Source: an uncultured Mucilaginibacter sp. (GTDB lineage: Bacteria > Bacteroidota > Bacteroidia > Sphingobacteriales > Sphingobacteriaceae). Taken from it: a DNA stretch of 43,562 nucleotides. The notes beneath the pieces were generated by a model. It had not been told where the DNA came from, did no database searches, and saw only the letters and a program-made list of their open reading frames with translations. Position numbers and translations under genes: made by a program. This document shows, piece by piece, positions 9,966 through 18,393 of this stretch. How positions within the stretch are numbered: position 1 is the stretch's first letter; each line of letters starts with the position of its first letter. The DNA lies in NCBI GenBank assembly GCA_903915155.1, contig CAIWRU010000130.1, forward strand, positions 1 through 43,562, written 5' to 3'.

Positions 9966-11354
9966 ATGAACTACGATTTAATTGTTATAGGGTCGGGCCC
10001 TGGCGGGTATGTAGCCGCCATTCGCGCGTCTCAGTTAGGTTTAAAAACCGCAATAGTAGAAAGAGAATCACTGGGTGGCATATGCCTTAACTGGGGTTGT
10101 ATACCTACCAAGGCTTTATTAAAAAGCGCCCAGGTATTTGAATATTTAAACCACGCTGCCGATTATGGCATTAATGTACAAGGCGGCGAGGTTAATTTTG
10201 AAGCTATGGTAAAACGCAGCCGAGGTGTTGCCGATGGCATGAGCAAGGGCGTTCAGTTTTTAATGAAGAAAAATAAAATTGACGTAGTAAACGGCTTCGG
10301 AAAGCTTAAAGGCAATGGTGTTGTTGAAGTAAAAGGCAACGACGGGGCAGTACAGCAATTAACCGGCAAAAACATAATTGTAGCCACCGGCGGCCGCTCG
10401 CGCGAGTTGCCAAACATAAAACAAGATGGCGTTAAGGTTATAGGTTATCGCCAGGCAATGGTATTACCTAAGCAGCCAAAATCAATGATAGTGGTTGGCT
10501 CGGGTGCTATAGGTATTGAATTCGCTTATTTTTATAACTCTATCGGCACAAAAGTTACCGTGGTTGAATACCTTGATAATATAGTACCGCTTGAAGACGA
10601 AGAAGTATCGAAACAACTGGCACGCTTGTTAAAAAAGACAGGCATTAATATCATGACAGGCTCAAACGTGGAGTCGGTTGATTCATCGGGCGAAGTTTGC
10701 AAAGTGAATGTAAAAACCGCAAACGGGGTGGAAGCTATTGAAGCCGAGATCGTTTTATCAGCTGTAGGTATATCAACCAACCTTGAAGGCATTGGGCTTG
10801 AAGAAACAGGCGTTAAGACCGACAAGGGTAAAGTTTTGGTTGATGATTTTTACAAAACAAATATTGCAGGCGTTTATGCCATAGGCGATATTGTTAAAGG
10901 ACAGGCATTAGCCCACGTAGCATCGGCCGAAGGCATAATTTGTGTTGAAAAGATAGCTGGTCATAACCCTGAGCCGTTAAACTATAATAACATACCTGGC
11001 TGTACCTACTGCGCCCCTGAGATCGCTTCTGTAGGTTATACCGAAAAGGCTGCGAAAGAAGCAGGATATGAGTTAAAGGTAGGCAGGTTCCCATTCTCAG
11101 CATCGGGTAAAGCAAGTGCTGCGGGAGCTAAAGAAGGTTTTGTTAAACTGATATTTGATGCCAAATACGGCGAACTGTTAGGCGCACACATGCTGGGCCA
11201 TAACGTTACCGAAATGATAGCTGAAATAGTTACTGCACGCAAGCTGGAAACTACCGGTCATGAGATCATTAAATCGGTACACCCACACCCTACCATGAGT
11301 GAAGCTGTTATGGAAGCGGCCGCTGAGGCATATAGGGAATGTATACATTTGTAG
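9966..11354 (+). CDS. lpdA: Dihydrolipoyl dehydrogenase (E3)
   Basis: A 462-residue flavoprotein that re-oxidises dihydrolipoamide with NAD+ as the E3 component of 2-oxoacid dehydrogenase and glycine-cleavage complexes. Visible motifs: FAD-binding GSGPGGYVAA (residues 9-18), redox-active disulfide in GGICLNWGCIPTK (C40 and C45), NAD-binding VVGSGAIGIEFAYF, FAD-binding VYAIGDIVKG, and the catalytic His-Glu pair in HPHPTMSEA near the C-terminus. Length is normal. It is not next to E1 or E2 genes, so it is probably a shared E3. Its stop is followed after three bases by a foldback repeat that fills the gap to the next gene. Confidence 0.95.
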   Translation: MNYDLIVIGSGPGGYVAAIRASQLGLKTAIVERESLGGICLNWGCIPTKALLKSAQVFEYLNHAADYGINVQGGEVNFEAMVKRSRGVADGMSKGVQFLMKKNKIDVVNGFGKLKGNGVVEVKGNDGAVQQLTGKNIIVATGGRSRELPNIKQDGVKVIGYRQAMVLPKQPKSMIVVGSGAIGIEFAYFYNSIGTKVTVVEYLDNIVPLEDEEVSKQLARLLKKTGINIMTGSNVESVDSSGEVCKVNVKTANGVEAIEAEIVLSAVGISTNLEGIGLEETGVKTDKGKVLVDDFYKTNIAGVYAIGDIVKGQALAHVASAEGIICVEKIAGHNPEPLNYNNIPGCTYCAPEIASVGYTEKAAKEAGYELKVGRFPFSASGKASAAGAKEGFVKLIFDAKYGELLGAHMLGHNVTEMIAEIVTARKLETTGHEIIKSVHPHPTMSEAVMEAAAEAYRECIHL

Positions 11355-11357
11355 TTC

Positions 11358-11524
11358 GCCCCCCAGCCCCCTAAAGGGGGAGTAATAATTTAACGGGCTT
11401 TATAATAATGAACACCGAATATTGAATTTTGAATAATGAAGTTGTAGCTTCGGAGTTCGATAATTAATATTCGGTGTTTTATTTTTAACATAATTTAAAT
11501 TCCCCCTTTAGGGGGTTAGGGGGC
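11358..11524. repeat. Composite foldback element, 167 bp
   Basis: The outer arms (11358-11381 and 11501-11524) are 24-nt inverted repeats built on CCCCCTAAAGGGGG, with two mismatches. Inside them is a perfect 13-bp inverted repeat, AACACCGAATATT (11411-11423) and AATATTCGGTGTT (11466-11478). The element fills the gap from 3 nt after the lpdA stop to the base before the next ATG. It has no ORF. It resembles the miniature palindromic repeats common in Bacteroidota intergenic DNA. Confidence 0.8.
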
Positions 11525-12364
11525 ATGAACTTACACACGATAGATACCGGCTTTTTTAAATTAGATGGCGGCGCTATGTTTGGCGTGGTGCCGAAAGCCA
11601 TCTGGAACAAAACCAACCCTGCCGATGAAAATAACCTGTGTACATGGGCCATGCGTTGCCTGCTGGTTGAGGAGGGCGACAGGCTGATATTGATTGATAC
11701 CGGCATTGGCAACAAACAGGATGAACGGTTCTTTAGTCACTATTATTTGCATGGCGATGCTACGCTTGACAAATCTTTAAAAGCTAAAGGCTTCCATCGC
11801 GATGATATTACGGATGTATTTTTAACGCATTTGCATTTTGACCACGTTGGCGGCGCCGTTGTGCGCGATGGCGACAAACTGATCCCTGCGTTTAAAAATG
11901 CTACTTACTGGAGCACACAAAAGCACTGGGATTGGGCAGTTAATCCGAACGATCGCGAAAAGGCGTCGTTTTTAAAGGAAAATATTTTGCCAATACAGGA
12001 AAGCGGCCAATTGAAGTTTATTGATGGTCATGAGGGTGTAAGCTTTATGGGTAATATAAATGTAAAATTTGCTTACGGGCACACAGAATCAATGATGCTG
12101 CCATTGATAAATTATAAAGGCCGACAGATATTGTACATGGCCGACATGCTGCCATCTGTAGGCCACCTGCCTATGCCTTACGTAATGGCCTACGATATGT
12201 TCCCATTAAAAACTTTGACAGAAAAGAAGATTATTTTGTCGGAGGCCTTGGAAAAAGAATATATTTTGTATCTTGAACACGATCCGGTTAATGAGTGCTG
12301 TACGTTACAGCAAACCGAAAAAGGCATTAGACTAAAAGAAACTTTTAACCTAAACGTTATATAA
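11525..12364 (+). CDS. Metallo-beta-lactamase-fold hydrolase
   Basis: The 279-residue protein has the metal-binding motif THLHFDHVGG (H102, H104, D106, H107), then a downstream His in FAYGHTES, an Asp in LYMADMLP and a late His in YLEHDPV, which together would hold two metal ions. No signal peptide is seen, so it is probably cytoplasmic. The substrate cannot be read from sequence; relatives include lactonases, thioesterases and other hydrolases. The overall pattern (early DTGFFKLDGGAMFG and RCLLVEEGDRLILIDTGIG) is that of the broad MBL-fold hydrolase group common in Bacteroidota. The ATG abuts the right arm of the upstream foldback, so its promoter must lie inside the repeat or upstream in lpdA. 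Confidence 0.85.
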   Translation: MNLHTIDTGFFKLDGGAMFGVVPKAIWNKTNPADENNLCTWAMRCLLVEEGDRLILIDTGIGNKQDERFFSHYYLHGDATLDKSLKAKGFHRDDITDVFLTHLHFDHVGGAVVRDGDKLIPAFKNATYWSTQKHWDWAVNPNDREKASFLKENILPIQESGQLKFIDGHEGVSFMGNINVKFAYGHTESMMLPLINYKGRQILYMADMLPSVGHLPMPYVMAYDMFPLKTLTEKKIILSEALEKEYILYLEHDPVNECCTLQQTEKGIRLKETFNLNVI

Positions 12365-12474
12365 TACGAGAAGAATTTACACCACAAAAACCGTGCAATA
12401 AATCGCATAAAATCAATAAAATACGCTTCTTTTTTTTATATAAATATTAGTGAAAAATTTTCATAACAATTTCG

Positions 12475-12482
12475 TACCTTTA
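12475..12482 (+). promoter_or_regulatory. Promoter -7 box of rpoD
   Basis: TACCTTTA differs from TAnnTTTG only in the last base and lies in an AT-rich leader 41 nt before the rpoD ATG. The 160-bp gap holds no other feature. Confidence 0.4.
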
Positions 12483-12523
12483 CACGTTCAATTCTAAAAG
12501 TAAGAATCGAGGTTTTAAAATAG

Positions 12524-13384
12524 ATGAGACAACTCAAAATAACCCAGTCCATTACCAACCGTGAGTCACAATCACTCGACAAATATCTGCACGAAATTGG
12601 TAAAGTTGACCTTATAACAGCCGAAGAAGAAGTTATATTAGCGCAAAAAATACGGGAAGGCGACCAGGCCGCTCTTGAGCGTTTAACCAAAACGAACTTG
12701 CGCTTTGTTGTATCGGTAGCAAAACAATATCAAAACCAGGGCTTAACCCTTGGCGACTTAATAAACGAAGGCAACTTAGGTTTGATTAAGGCTGCCAAGC
12801 GTTTTGACGAGACAAAAGGTTTCAAATTTATATCATACGCCGTATGGTGGATCCGCCAATCGATATTGCAGGCTATTGCCGAGCAGTCGCGTATTGTGCG
12901 TTTACCACTGAACCAGGTAGGTTCATTAAGCAAAATAAGCAAGGCATTTTCGAAATTGGAGCAGGAGTTTGAGCGCGAGCCATCGCCTGAAGAACTTGCC
13001 GACATACTGGAAACAACTGTTGACAAAATCTCAGACACGCTGAGCAATTCAGGTCGCCACGTATCAATGGACGCCCCGTTTGTACAGGGTGAAGAAAATA
13101 CACTGCTTGACGTACTGGAAAACCAGGAGCCAAATACCGATTCGATTTTAATTAATGAATCATTAAGCGAAGAAATCAAACGTTCACTTTCGACATTAAC
13201 TGAACGCGAGCGCGAAATAATAGTATTATTCTTCGGACTAGGCACCAATCATCCGTTGTCGTTAGAAGAAATTGGAGAGAAGTTTAACCTTACCCGCGAG
13301 CGTGTAAGGCAGATTAAGGACAAAGCGTTACAACGCCTGCGCCATACCTCAAGAAATAAAATATTGAAATCGTATTTAGGTTAA
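12524..13384 (+). CDS. rpoD: Primary RNA polymerase sigma factor (sigma-70)
   Basis: The 286-residue protein is the housekeeping sigma factor of Bacteroidota, which recognises TTTG / TAnnTTTG promoters. It lacks region 1.1, as usual in this phylum. Region 1.2 covers the first 25 or so residues ([19 protein letters not shown]). Region 2 follows ([47 protein letters not shown]), then region 3. Region 4 ends with the helix-turn-helix [20 protein letters not shown] (about residues 246-265) and the tail LKSYLG. The gene is monocistronic, with a strong terminator just after the stop. Every TAnnTTTG call in this window presupposes this factor. Confidence 0.96.
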   Translation: MRQLKITQSITNRESQSLDKYLHEIGKVDLITAEEEVILAQKIREGDQAALERLTKTNLRFVVSVAKQYQNQGLTLGDLINEGNLGLIKAAKRFDETKGFKFISYAVWWIRQSILQAIAEQSRIVRLPLNQVGSLSKISKAFSKLEQEFEREPSPEELADILETTVDKISDTLSNSGRHVSMDAPFVQGEENTLLDVLENQEPNTDSILINESLSEEIKRSLSTLTEREREIIVLFFGLGTNHPLSLEEIGEKFNLTRERVRQIKDKALQRLRHTSRNKILKSYLG

Positions 13385-13396
13385 AAAACCATACAA

Positions 13397-13434
13397 CAAA
13401 GAAGTCCGGCTAAGTTTAGCCGGACTTCTTTTGT
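13397..13434. terminator. Bidirectional intrinsic terminator between rpoD and threonine aldolase
   Basis: A long perfect stem, GAAGTCCGGCTAA pairing with TTAGCCGGACTTC around a GT loop, extends into A/T flanks and is followed by TTTTGTTTT. It lies between two convergent genes and can serve both. Confidence 0.92.
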
Positions 13435-13449
13435 TTTATGCCAATTAGG

Positions 13450-14466
13450 CTATAATGCCTTTAAAACATCAACAGCATATTCAATTTGTTCGGGGTGCAC
13501 ATCCAAATGCAGCACAAAGCGGATGCGATGGCTATCTGTTGGCAATGCCATTATACCTTTCTCTGCCAGCTTTTCCAATACAATTGCTGCAGGTTCAACG
13601 GTATCAAATAAAATGAGATTGGTTTCAGCGGGCAAAACACCGCTTACCCAGGAGCAGCCTGATAACGCTTCACTTAAAATCTGCGCATGTGCATGATCGA
13701 TCTTCAATCTTTCTACATGATGGTCGAGCGCATAGATGCCTGCAGCAGCTAAGAATCCCGCCTGGCGCATGCCACCGCCAAATACTTTCCGTATGCGACG
13801 GGCATATTTAATAGTTTCTTTATCAGCCAAAAAAACTGACCCTACCGGAGCGCCTAAACCTTTTGACAGGCAAACCGATATGCCGTTAAAATACTTACCA
13901 TACTCCACCGACTTATCGCCGGTATGGGCCAGCGCATTGAATATGCGTGCGCCATCCAGGTGCAGCTTTAACCCTTTGGTGCGACATAATTGGGCTATGG
14001 GTTTTATCTGCTCCAATGTATAACAACTGCCCCCACCTTTATTCACTGTATTTTCTAAGGCAACCAAACTGGTATGCGGATAATGAATATTTTCGGCGTT
14101 GATCTCCGGCTCTATCATTTCAGCGGTGATGATACCGCGGTAACCATTAAGCAAGCGTGTTGATACTCCTGAATTAAAGGCTATCCCCCCACCCTCGTAA
14201 CGATAAATGTGCGCGGTTTGGTCGGCTATCAATTCATCAAGCGGCTGGGTGAAGCACTTAATAGCTATCTGGTTGGTCATGGTGCCTGAGGGGCAGAATA
14301 TCCCGGCTTCCATGCCAAAAATGGCTGCGGCCTTCGCTTCAAGTTCATTTATGGTTTCATCCTCGCCAAAAACATCATCGCCAACCTTTGCTGCCATCAT
14401 GGCTTCGAGCATTCCGGGGGTGGGTTTGGTTACAGTATCGCTTCTTAAGTCAACAGTTAATTGCAT
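13450..14466 (-). CDS. ltaE: Low-specificity L-threonine aldolase
   Basis: A 338-residue PLP enzyme that splits L-threonine or allo-threonine into glycine and acetaldehyde. Family motifs: VDLRSDTVTKPTPGMLEAM at the N-terminus, GDDVFGEDETINELE, CPSGTMTNQIA, the PLP-ring-binding LHLDGARIFNA (residues 168-178) and the Schiff-base lysine K202 in CLSKGLGAPVGS. The His of HIYRYEGGG (residue 86) is the one that stacks on PLP in the family. Length is normal. TAAATTTG on the minus strand (14499-14506) ends 32 nt before the ATG and is a plausible promoter. Confidence 0.93.
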   Translation of the reverse strand: MQLTVDLRSDTVTKPTPGMLEAMMAAKVGDDVFGEDETINELEAKAAAIFGMEAGIFCPSGTMTNQIAIKCFTQPLDELIADQTAHIYRYEGGGIAFNSGVSTRLLNGYRGIITAEMIEPEINAENIHYPHTSLVALENTVNKGGGSCYTLEQIKPIAQLCRTKGLKLHLDGARIFNALAHTGDKSVEYGKYFNGISVCLSKGLGAPVGSVFLADKETIKYARRIRKVFGGGMRQAGFLAAAGIYALDHHVERLKIDHAHAQILSEALSGCSWVSGVLPAETNLILFDTVEPAAIVLEKLAEKGIMALPTDSHRIRFVLHLDVHPEQIEYAVDVLKAL

Positions 14467-14512
14467 AATATTGTATTGTAAATTGTTATTTTAGTGCTCA
14501 AATTTAAATCTT

Positions 14513-15183
14513 ATGCGTACAATATTATTTATTTTATTGGCATTCGTTACTACATCTGCCATGGCTCAATATCATGGTCATTATTACACTACATCCGGCG
14601 AAAGGATCAACGGTTATATAAGCGTTACATTGCATGAAGATTTTATACGTTTTAAGACGGATGAAAAAGGGCATTGGGACAAGATCAGCATTAACGATAT
14701 ACAAGCGCTGGTGACCTACAATGCAGGAGTAATTGACGATAGCCTTGTAGTTTTGACTGAGAAAGGAGATGAAAAGTGAAAGGAGATGAAAGTAAAAGAT
14801 ATTTTGCCAAGCCTATCGTTGCCTCAAAGGTGACAAGTTTTTACTATAAATTTAAATTTAATCATTGGGGAGATGGCTCTGATATGCACACATCATATGT
14901 GCCAACAACAGCTTCTTCCATTGCACAGCACAATCAAAACCCTGGAAATCCAACTATTACATGGACAGCCTTTCATAGTAAAGACATGGTGATACCCATG
15001 TATAGCGAGAATGGGACTACCTATGAGTTAACAAAAAGCAATTTTAAGGATATTTTAGGCAAGGCCTTCGCTGATGATACAGACCTTGCGAATCAAATTA
15101 ACGGTGGCGATCTAAAGTTTAAATACTTATCTGATATGTTCAGCATATATAAAGACTTTCTGGACAGTAAAAAATCCAAATGA
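14513..15183 (+). pseudogene. Secreted unknown protein, frame broken by a 17-nt tandem duplication
   Basis: Two reading frames, 14513-14779 and 14776-15183, belong to one gene. The first gives a signal peptide (MRTILFILLAFVTTSAMAQ) and a small beta-rich region and stops at TGA after TEKGDEK. The second gives KGDESKRYFAKP and continues to ...KDFLDSKKSK. The junction holds two adjacent copies of GAAAGGAGATGAAA(A)GT, 17 nt (14761-14777) and 16 nt (14778-14793). Removing one 17-nt copy joins the frames as TEKGDESKRYFAKP. The restored protein (about 217 residues) resembles the next gene end to end, including the shared tail KDILGKAFADDTDLANQI versus VDIMSDMMGDEPDIADAI. Alternatively the GTGA overlap could let ribosomes restart on the second frame, with AGGAG upstream. 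Function unknown; probably periplasmic. Confidence 0.7.
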
Positions 15184-15287
15184 TTTTCGCGATCAAAAAT
15201 ATGCGAAAATTATTAGAACAAACGACGTAAATTATCAAAGATGGGGTTCGAACAATTTTGCTTTTAATGCAACGTTTACCAATTACT

Positions 15288-15992
15288 ATGCTTAAGCTAA
15301 ATATTACTTGTTTTATAATTCTTGCAACATTTGTTTTCGTTAATCGCACACAAGCTCAAAAATGGCAACAAGGCTATTTTTATGACACCAAAGGCAACAA
15401 AGAAACCGGCTTTATATGGGCAAAACCCGGCGGCAAAGGCCCGATAAAGGATGAAGCCTTTATCGAGTTTAAAGAAAACAATAAAGAAAACCCTTTTAAA
15501 CTAAGCGCCAGCGATTTGAGTTCGTTTGTAGTTGGGCGCGATAGTTTTGTGGTTACTGCCGAACCGCAAACCGGCAATTGGCAATATGGGATGGACTTTG
15601 TGAAAGTGGTAGTTGATGAGGATGTAAAGCTATACTTAATAAGGGGCGGCGGCAGCGGGGGCATTGGCGGCAGCGGCATACAACCTGGCTTTGAAGGCGG
15701 CATTGGGGGCGGAACCGGCGGTTATGGTGGTGGGGTTGGCGCGGGAATATCAATACCCATAGGCCACGGGGGTGGCGGAAAAGGCGGCAGCCGGATAGCC
15801 TACTATTATGGCGCCAATACTGCAGAAATGAAAGAACTGACCCCGCTTAATTTTGTTGATATAATGAGCGACATGATGGGTGATGAGCCCGATATTGCCG
15901 ATGCTATACGCAATAACAAATACAGTTTAAGCAATGTTGAAAAGCTCGTTGCTGATTTTAAAAAAGCAAAAGCGAGTCATTCAAGTCAATAG
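15288..15992 (+). CDS. Secreted unknown protein with glycine-rich loop, paralogue of the preceding gene
   Basis: The 234-residue protein has a signal peptide (MLKLNITCFIILATFVFVN...TQAQ), so it should be periplasmic or surface-exposed. A beta-rich first half (about residues 25-115, starting KWQQGYFYDTKGNKETGFIW) is followed by a low-complexity Gly-rich stretch of about 60 residues (118-178, repeats of GG/GGI/GGG). It ends with a charged helical tail (PLNFVDIMSDMMGDEPDIAD). The preceding broken gene shares the first half and tail but has a polar segment in place of the Gly-rich stretch. Alternative starts are TTG 15258 and ATG 15267; ATG 15288 is preferred because it opens the signal peptide. 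I do not recognise a function. The gene ends inside the next repeat. Confidence 0.7.
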   Translation: MLKLNITCFIILATFVFVNRTQAQKWQQGYFYDTKGNKETGFIWAKPGGKGPIKDEAFIEFKENNKENPFKLSASDLSSFVVGRDSFVVTAEPQTGNWQYGMDFVKVVVDEDVKLYLIRGGGSGGIGGSGIQPGFEGGIGGGTGGYGGGVGAGISIPIGHGGGGKGGSRIAYYYGANTAEMKELTPLNFVDIMSDMMGDEPDIADAIRNNKYSLSNVEKLVADFKKAKASHSSQ

Positions 15993-16044
15993 TCTATAGT
16001 CGGAGAACAAAAAAGACTTAAGACTATGGACTTTAGACTCAAGA
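15991..16044. repeat. Short foldback of GACT/AGTC units
   Basis: AGTCTATAGTC (15991-16001) is an imperfect inverted copy of GACTATGGACT (16022-16032), with more AGACTT/AGACTC units to 16044. It starts at the stop codon of the upstream gene and ends 5 nt before the stop of the convergent flavoprotein gene, filling the gap. Confidence 0.6.
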
Positions 16045-16048
16045 CTCC

Positions 16049-17263
16049 CTACAAACTTTGCGCTATGACAAACCCACAGGCCCAGGCCCATTGGAAATTG
16101 TAGCCGCCAAGCCAGCCGGTTACATCAACACATTCGCCGCCGTAGTACAGGCCGGGCACTTTTTTTACTTCAAGGGTTTTGGATGATAGTTCATCGGTTG
16201 ATACGCCGCCGCGCATTACCTCGGCTTTGTCGTAACCCTTATCGCCAGCCGGTTTTACTTTAAACTGGTGGATAAGGTTGCTGATACTTTCTATATCTGC
16301 CTTACTTAATGATGCCAGGTTCTTTTCAACTGGCAATTTATCGGCCAATGCTTCGGCAAATTTACGGGTGTATAAATTGGCAAGATAGGCCAGCAACATT
16401 TTTTTGCCGTTTACTTCCTTTTCCTTCTGAATAAGTTCGGTTATGTTTTGATGCGGCAGCAGGTCGATATAAATATACTCGCCGGGCCGCCAGTAGGACG
16501 ATATTTGCAGGATGGCCGGGCCGCTAAGGCCCCAATGGGTAAAAAGTATGTTTTCTTCAAAACTGATTCTGTCGTTCCACACCCGGCAAAAAATACTGTT
16601 GCCCGATAGCTGCTCATACCATGGCTGATCTTTACCGGTAATAGTGAGCGGCACCAAAGCCGGGGCAGTTTCATTTATTTTAAGGTCGAATTGTCGCGCA
16701 ACGCGCAAACCAAAATCGGTAGCACCAATTTTTGCAATAGGCAAACCGCCGGAGGCTATTACTACCTTTGGTGCCTGCAACTGCACTTCCCTCCCATCCT
16801 TTTCATAAGTAACTATAAAACCTTCATCAACCTTGTAAATATTGTTTACCGTTACGTCGCAGCGTACCTCCTGCCCCATATCACGGCACAGATCGGTAAA
16901 TACCTGCACCACATCTTTTGCTTTATTGGTAGTCGGGAATAATTGACCCAGTGTTTTTTCCTGTCCGTAAATGCCGTAAACTTCGAAAAAGCTGATGGTA
17001 TCATCCACCGTCCACTGCGCGAAAGCTGATTTAGAAAAATGTTCGTTAGCCGATATAAATTGCTGTGCCGATGAATACAGGTTGGTGTAATTGCAACGGC
17101 CGCCGCCACTGATGAGGATCTTGGCGCCTACGCGGTCGTTCTTTTCTAAAACCAATGTGCGTTTGCCAAGGAAACCCGCTTGTACAGCGCACATTAGGCC
17201 GCATGCGCCACCGCCAATAATTATAGCGTCGAAATCTGTTTGTTTTATTAAATTTGTTGCCAT
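16049..17263 (-). CDS. BaiN/HI0933-family NAD(P)/FAD-dependent oxidoreductase
   Basis: A 404-residue flavoprotein of the HI0933/BaiN family. It has an N-terminal FAD-binding motif DAIIIGGGACGLMCAVQAG, then KNDRVGAKILISGGGRCNYT and VVIASGGLPIAKIGATDFG. The C-terminal block GVSTDELSSKTLEVKKVPGL is followed by YYGGECVDVTGWLGGYNFQW. The physiological substrate of most members is unknown; BaiN proper acts in bile-acid dehydroxylation, which should not be assumed here. The open frame extends upstream to 17371, but that part lies over nuoA. The ATG at 17263 gives the expected start [19 protein letters not shown]. That ATG overlaps the nuoA ATG by two bases on the opposite strand. Confidence 0.9.
   Translation of the reverse strand: MATNLIKQTDFDAIIIGGGACGLMCAVQAGFLGKRTLVLEKNDRVGAKILISGGGRCNYTNLYSSAQQFISANEHFSKSAFAQWTVDDTISFFEVYGIYGQEKTLGQLFPTTNKAKDVVQVFTDLCRDMGQEVRCDVTVNNIYKVDEGFIVTYEKDGREVQLQAPKVVIASGGLPIAKIGATDFGLRVARQFDLKINETAPALVPLTITGKDQPWYEQLSGNSIFCRVWNDRISFEENILFTHWGLSGPAILQISSYWRPGEYIYIDLLPHQNITELIQKEKEVNGKKMLLAYLANLYTRKFAEALADKLPVEKNLASLSKADIESISNLIHQFKVKPAGDKGYDKAEVMRGGVSTDELSSKTLEVKKVPGLYYGGECVDVTGWLGGYNFQWAWACGFVIAQSL
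17249..17256 (+). promoter_or_regulatory. TAnnTTTG promoter box of nuoA
   Basis: TAAATTTG is an exact match that ends 5 nt before the nuoA ATG and lies inside the first codons of the divergent flavoprotein gene. On the minus strand a near match, GATATTTG (17277-17284), lies inside nuoA and could serve the flavoprotein gene. Confidence 0.5.
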
Positions 17264-17864
17264 GGGCGATGTTGCGCAAATATCAGAATTTGGAAAGATA
17301 CTTATCTTTTTAATTACAGGAATAATACTTGTATCACTGATTTTCTTTGTAAACCGGCTGATAGCGCCCAATCATCCAAACAGTGAGAAGCAAACCTCGT
17401 ACGAATGCGGCGAGGAACCCGTTGGCAGCGCATGGTTGCCTTTTAATTCGCGGTTTTATGTAATAGCGCTGGTTTTCCTGCTTTTCGAAGTGGAAATGGT
17501 GTTTGTTTTCCCCTGGGCAACTGTATTTGGCAACCACGCCATTAACAGCTTTGAACCGCGTTGGAGCGTACTGGCGCTTGTAGAAATGTTTTTGTTTTTA
17601 GGCGTGCTGATATTGGGACTGGTGTATGTTTGGGTAAAAGGCGACCTGGATTGGATAAAACCAAAGCCCACTGTACCTACTACAAATGTGGCTATCCCAG
17701 CCTCGCTGTATGACAAGCTGAACACTGAGCAAAGCATACACACGATTCGCCCATTTGATCAGCCTGTGGAGCCTGTTACAGCGAGTGCGAGTGCTTCCCC
17801 TACCGCACAGCCCATACGTAAGCCCATGTTTAAACCAACTTTTAAAAAGGCAAGTGATGAATGA
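17262..17864 (+). CDS. nuoA: NADH-quinone oxidoreductase subunit A, with C-terminal extension
   Basis: NuoA is a membrane-arm subunit of respiratory complex I. Residues 1-130 or so carry three membrane helices and the signature loop [19 protein letters not shown], then [15 protein letters not shown] with the conserved membrane acidic residues. The protein is 200 residues, whereas the family is usually about 120-140. The extra tail (from about residue 130) is Pro/Thr/Ala-rich and basic at the end ([17 protein letters not shown]), hydrophilic, and of unknown role. The ATG at 17262 is supported by the promoter box just upstream; open frame before it is antisense to the flavoprotein gene. The stop codon overlaps the start of nuoB by 8 nt, so the two are translationally linked. 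Confidence 0.93.
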   Translation: MGDVAQISEFGKILIFLITGIILVSLIFFVNRLIAPNHPNSEKQTSYECGEEPVGSAWLPFNSRFYVIALVFLLFEVEMVFVFPWATVFGNHAINSFEPRWSVLALVEMFLFLGVLILGLVYVWVKGDLDWIKPKPTVPTTNVAIPASLYDKLNTEQSIHTIRPFDQPVEPVTASASASPTAQPIRKPMFKPTFKKASDE

Positions 17865-18354
17865 TATAAAAAGCGAAGACGGCGGCATTGTAATTACCAA
17901 AATGAACGACCTGCTAAACTGGGCGCGTTTATCATCGTTATGGCCTTTAAGCTTTGGGATTGCCTGCTGTGCTATTGAGATGATGGGGTCATACGCCTCA
18001 ACTTATGACCTTGACCGCTTTGGGGTTTTTCCAAGGCCATCGGCAAGGCAATCAGATGTGATCATTATCGCTGGTACCGTTACTTTTAAAATGGCCGAAC
18101 GTATTAAACGCCTGTATGAGCAAATGCCCGAGCCAAAATATGTTATCTCAATGGGTTCGTGTTCCAACTGCGGCGGGCCCTACTGGCAGCATGGCTACCA
18201 TGTGGTTAAAGGGGTCGACAGGGTGATACCGGTTGATGTGTATGTGCAAGGTTGCCCCCCACGTCCTGAAGCGTTGATAGGTGCTATTTTGGAGTTGCAG
18301 AAGAAGATTGAGGGGGAAACTTTGGCGGGGAACCAGGCGGGTGTTTCTGTGTAG
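17857..18354 (+). CDS. nuoB: NADH-quinone oxidoreductase subunit B (N2 cluster)
   Basis: The 165-residue peripheral-arm subunit of complex I carries the terminal Fe-S cluster N2. The four cysteine ligands are visible: the tandem pair in [11 protein letters not shown], one in [13 protein letters not shown], and one in [11 protein letters not shown]. The start ATG at 17857 overlaps the end of nuoA; a longer open frame from 17755 lies over nuoA and is rejected. In most bacteria nuoC or nuoCD follows. Here the next 380 bases contain only foldback repeats and then an unrelated ABC-F gene, so the remaining nuo genes must be elsewhere. Confidence 0.95.
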   Translation: MNDIKSEDGGIVITKMNDLLNWARLSSLWPLSFGIACCAIEMMGSYASTYDLDRFGVFPRPSARQSDVIIIAGTVTFKMAERIKRLYEQMPEPKYVISMGSCSNCGGPYWQHGYHVVKGVDRVIPVDVYVQGCPPRPEALIGAILELQKKIEGETLAGNQAGVSV

Positions 18355-18393
18355 TTGCGTTAGATTAACGCGGATACTGGCCCGTGGTTAAGG

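Noticed and set aside
12730-13248. 172-codon open frame on the minus strand
   Set aside because: Antisense shadow of rpoD; Ser-rich translation typical of a reversed coding frame.
17264-17371. 36-residue N-terminal extension of the BaiN-like flavoprotein
   Set aside because: It lies over the nuoA coding region and precedes the normal family start [19 protein letters not shown].
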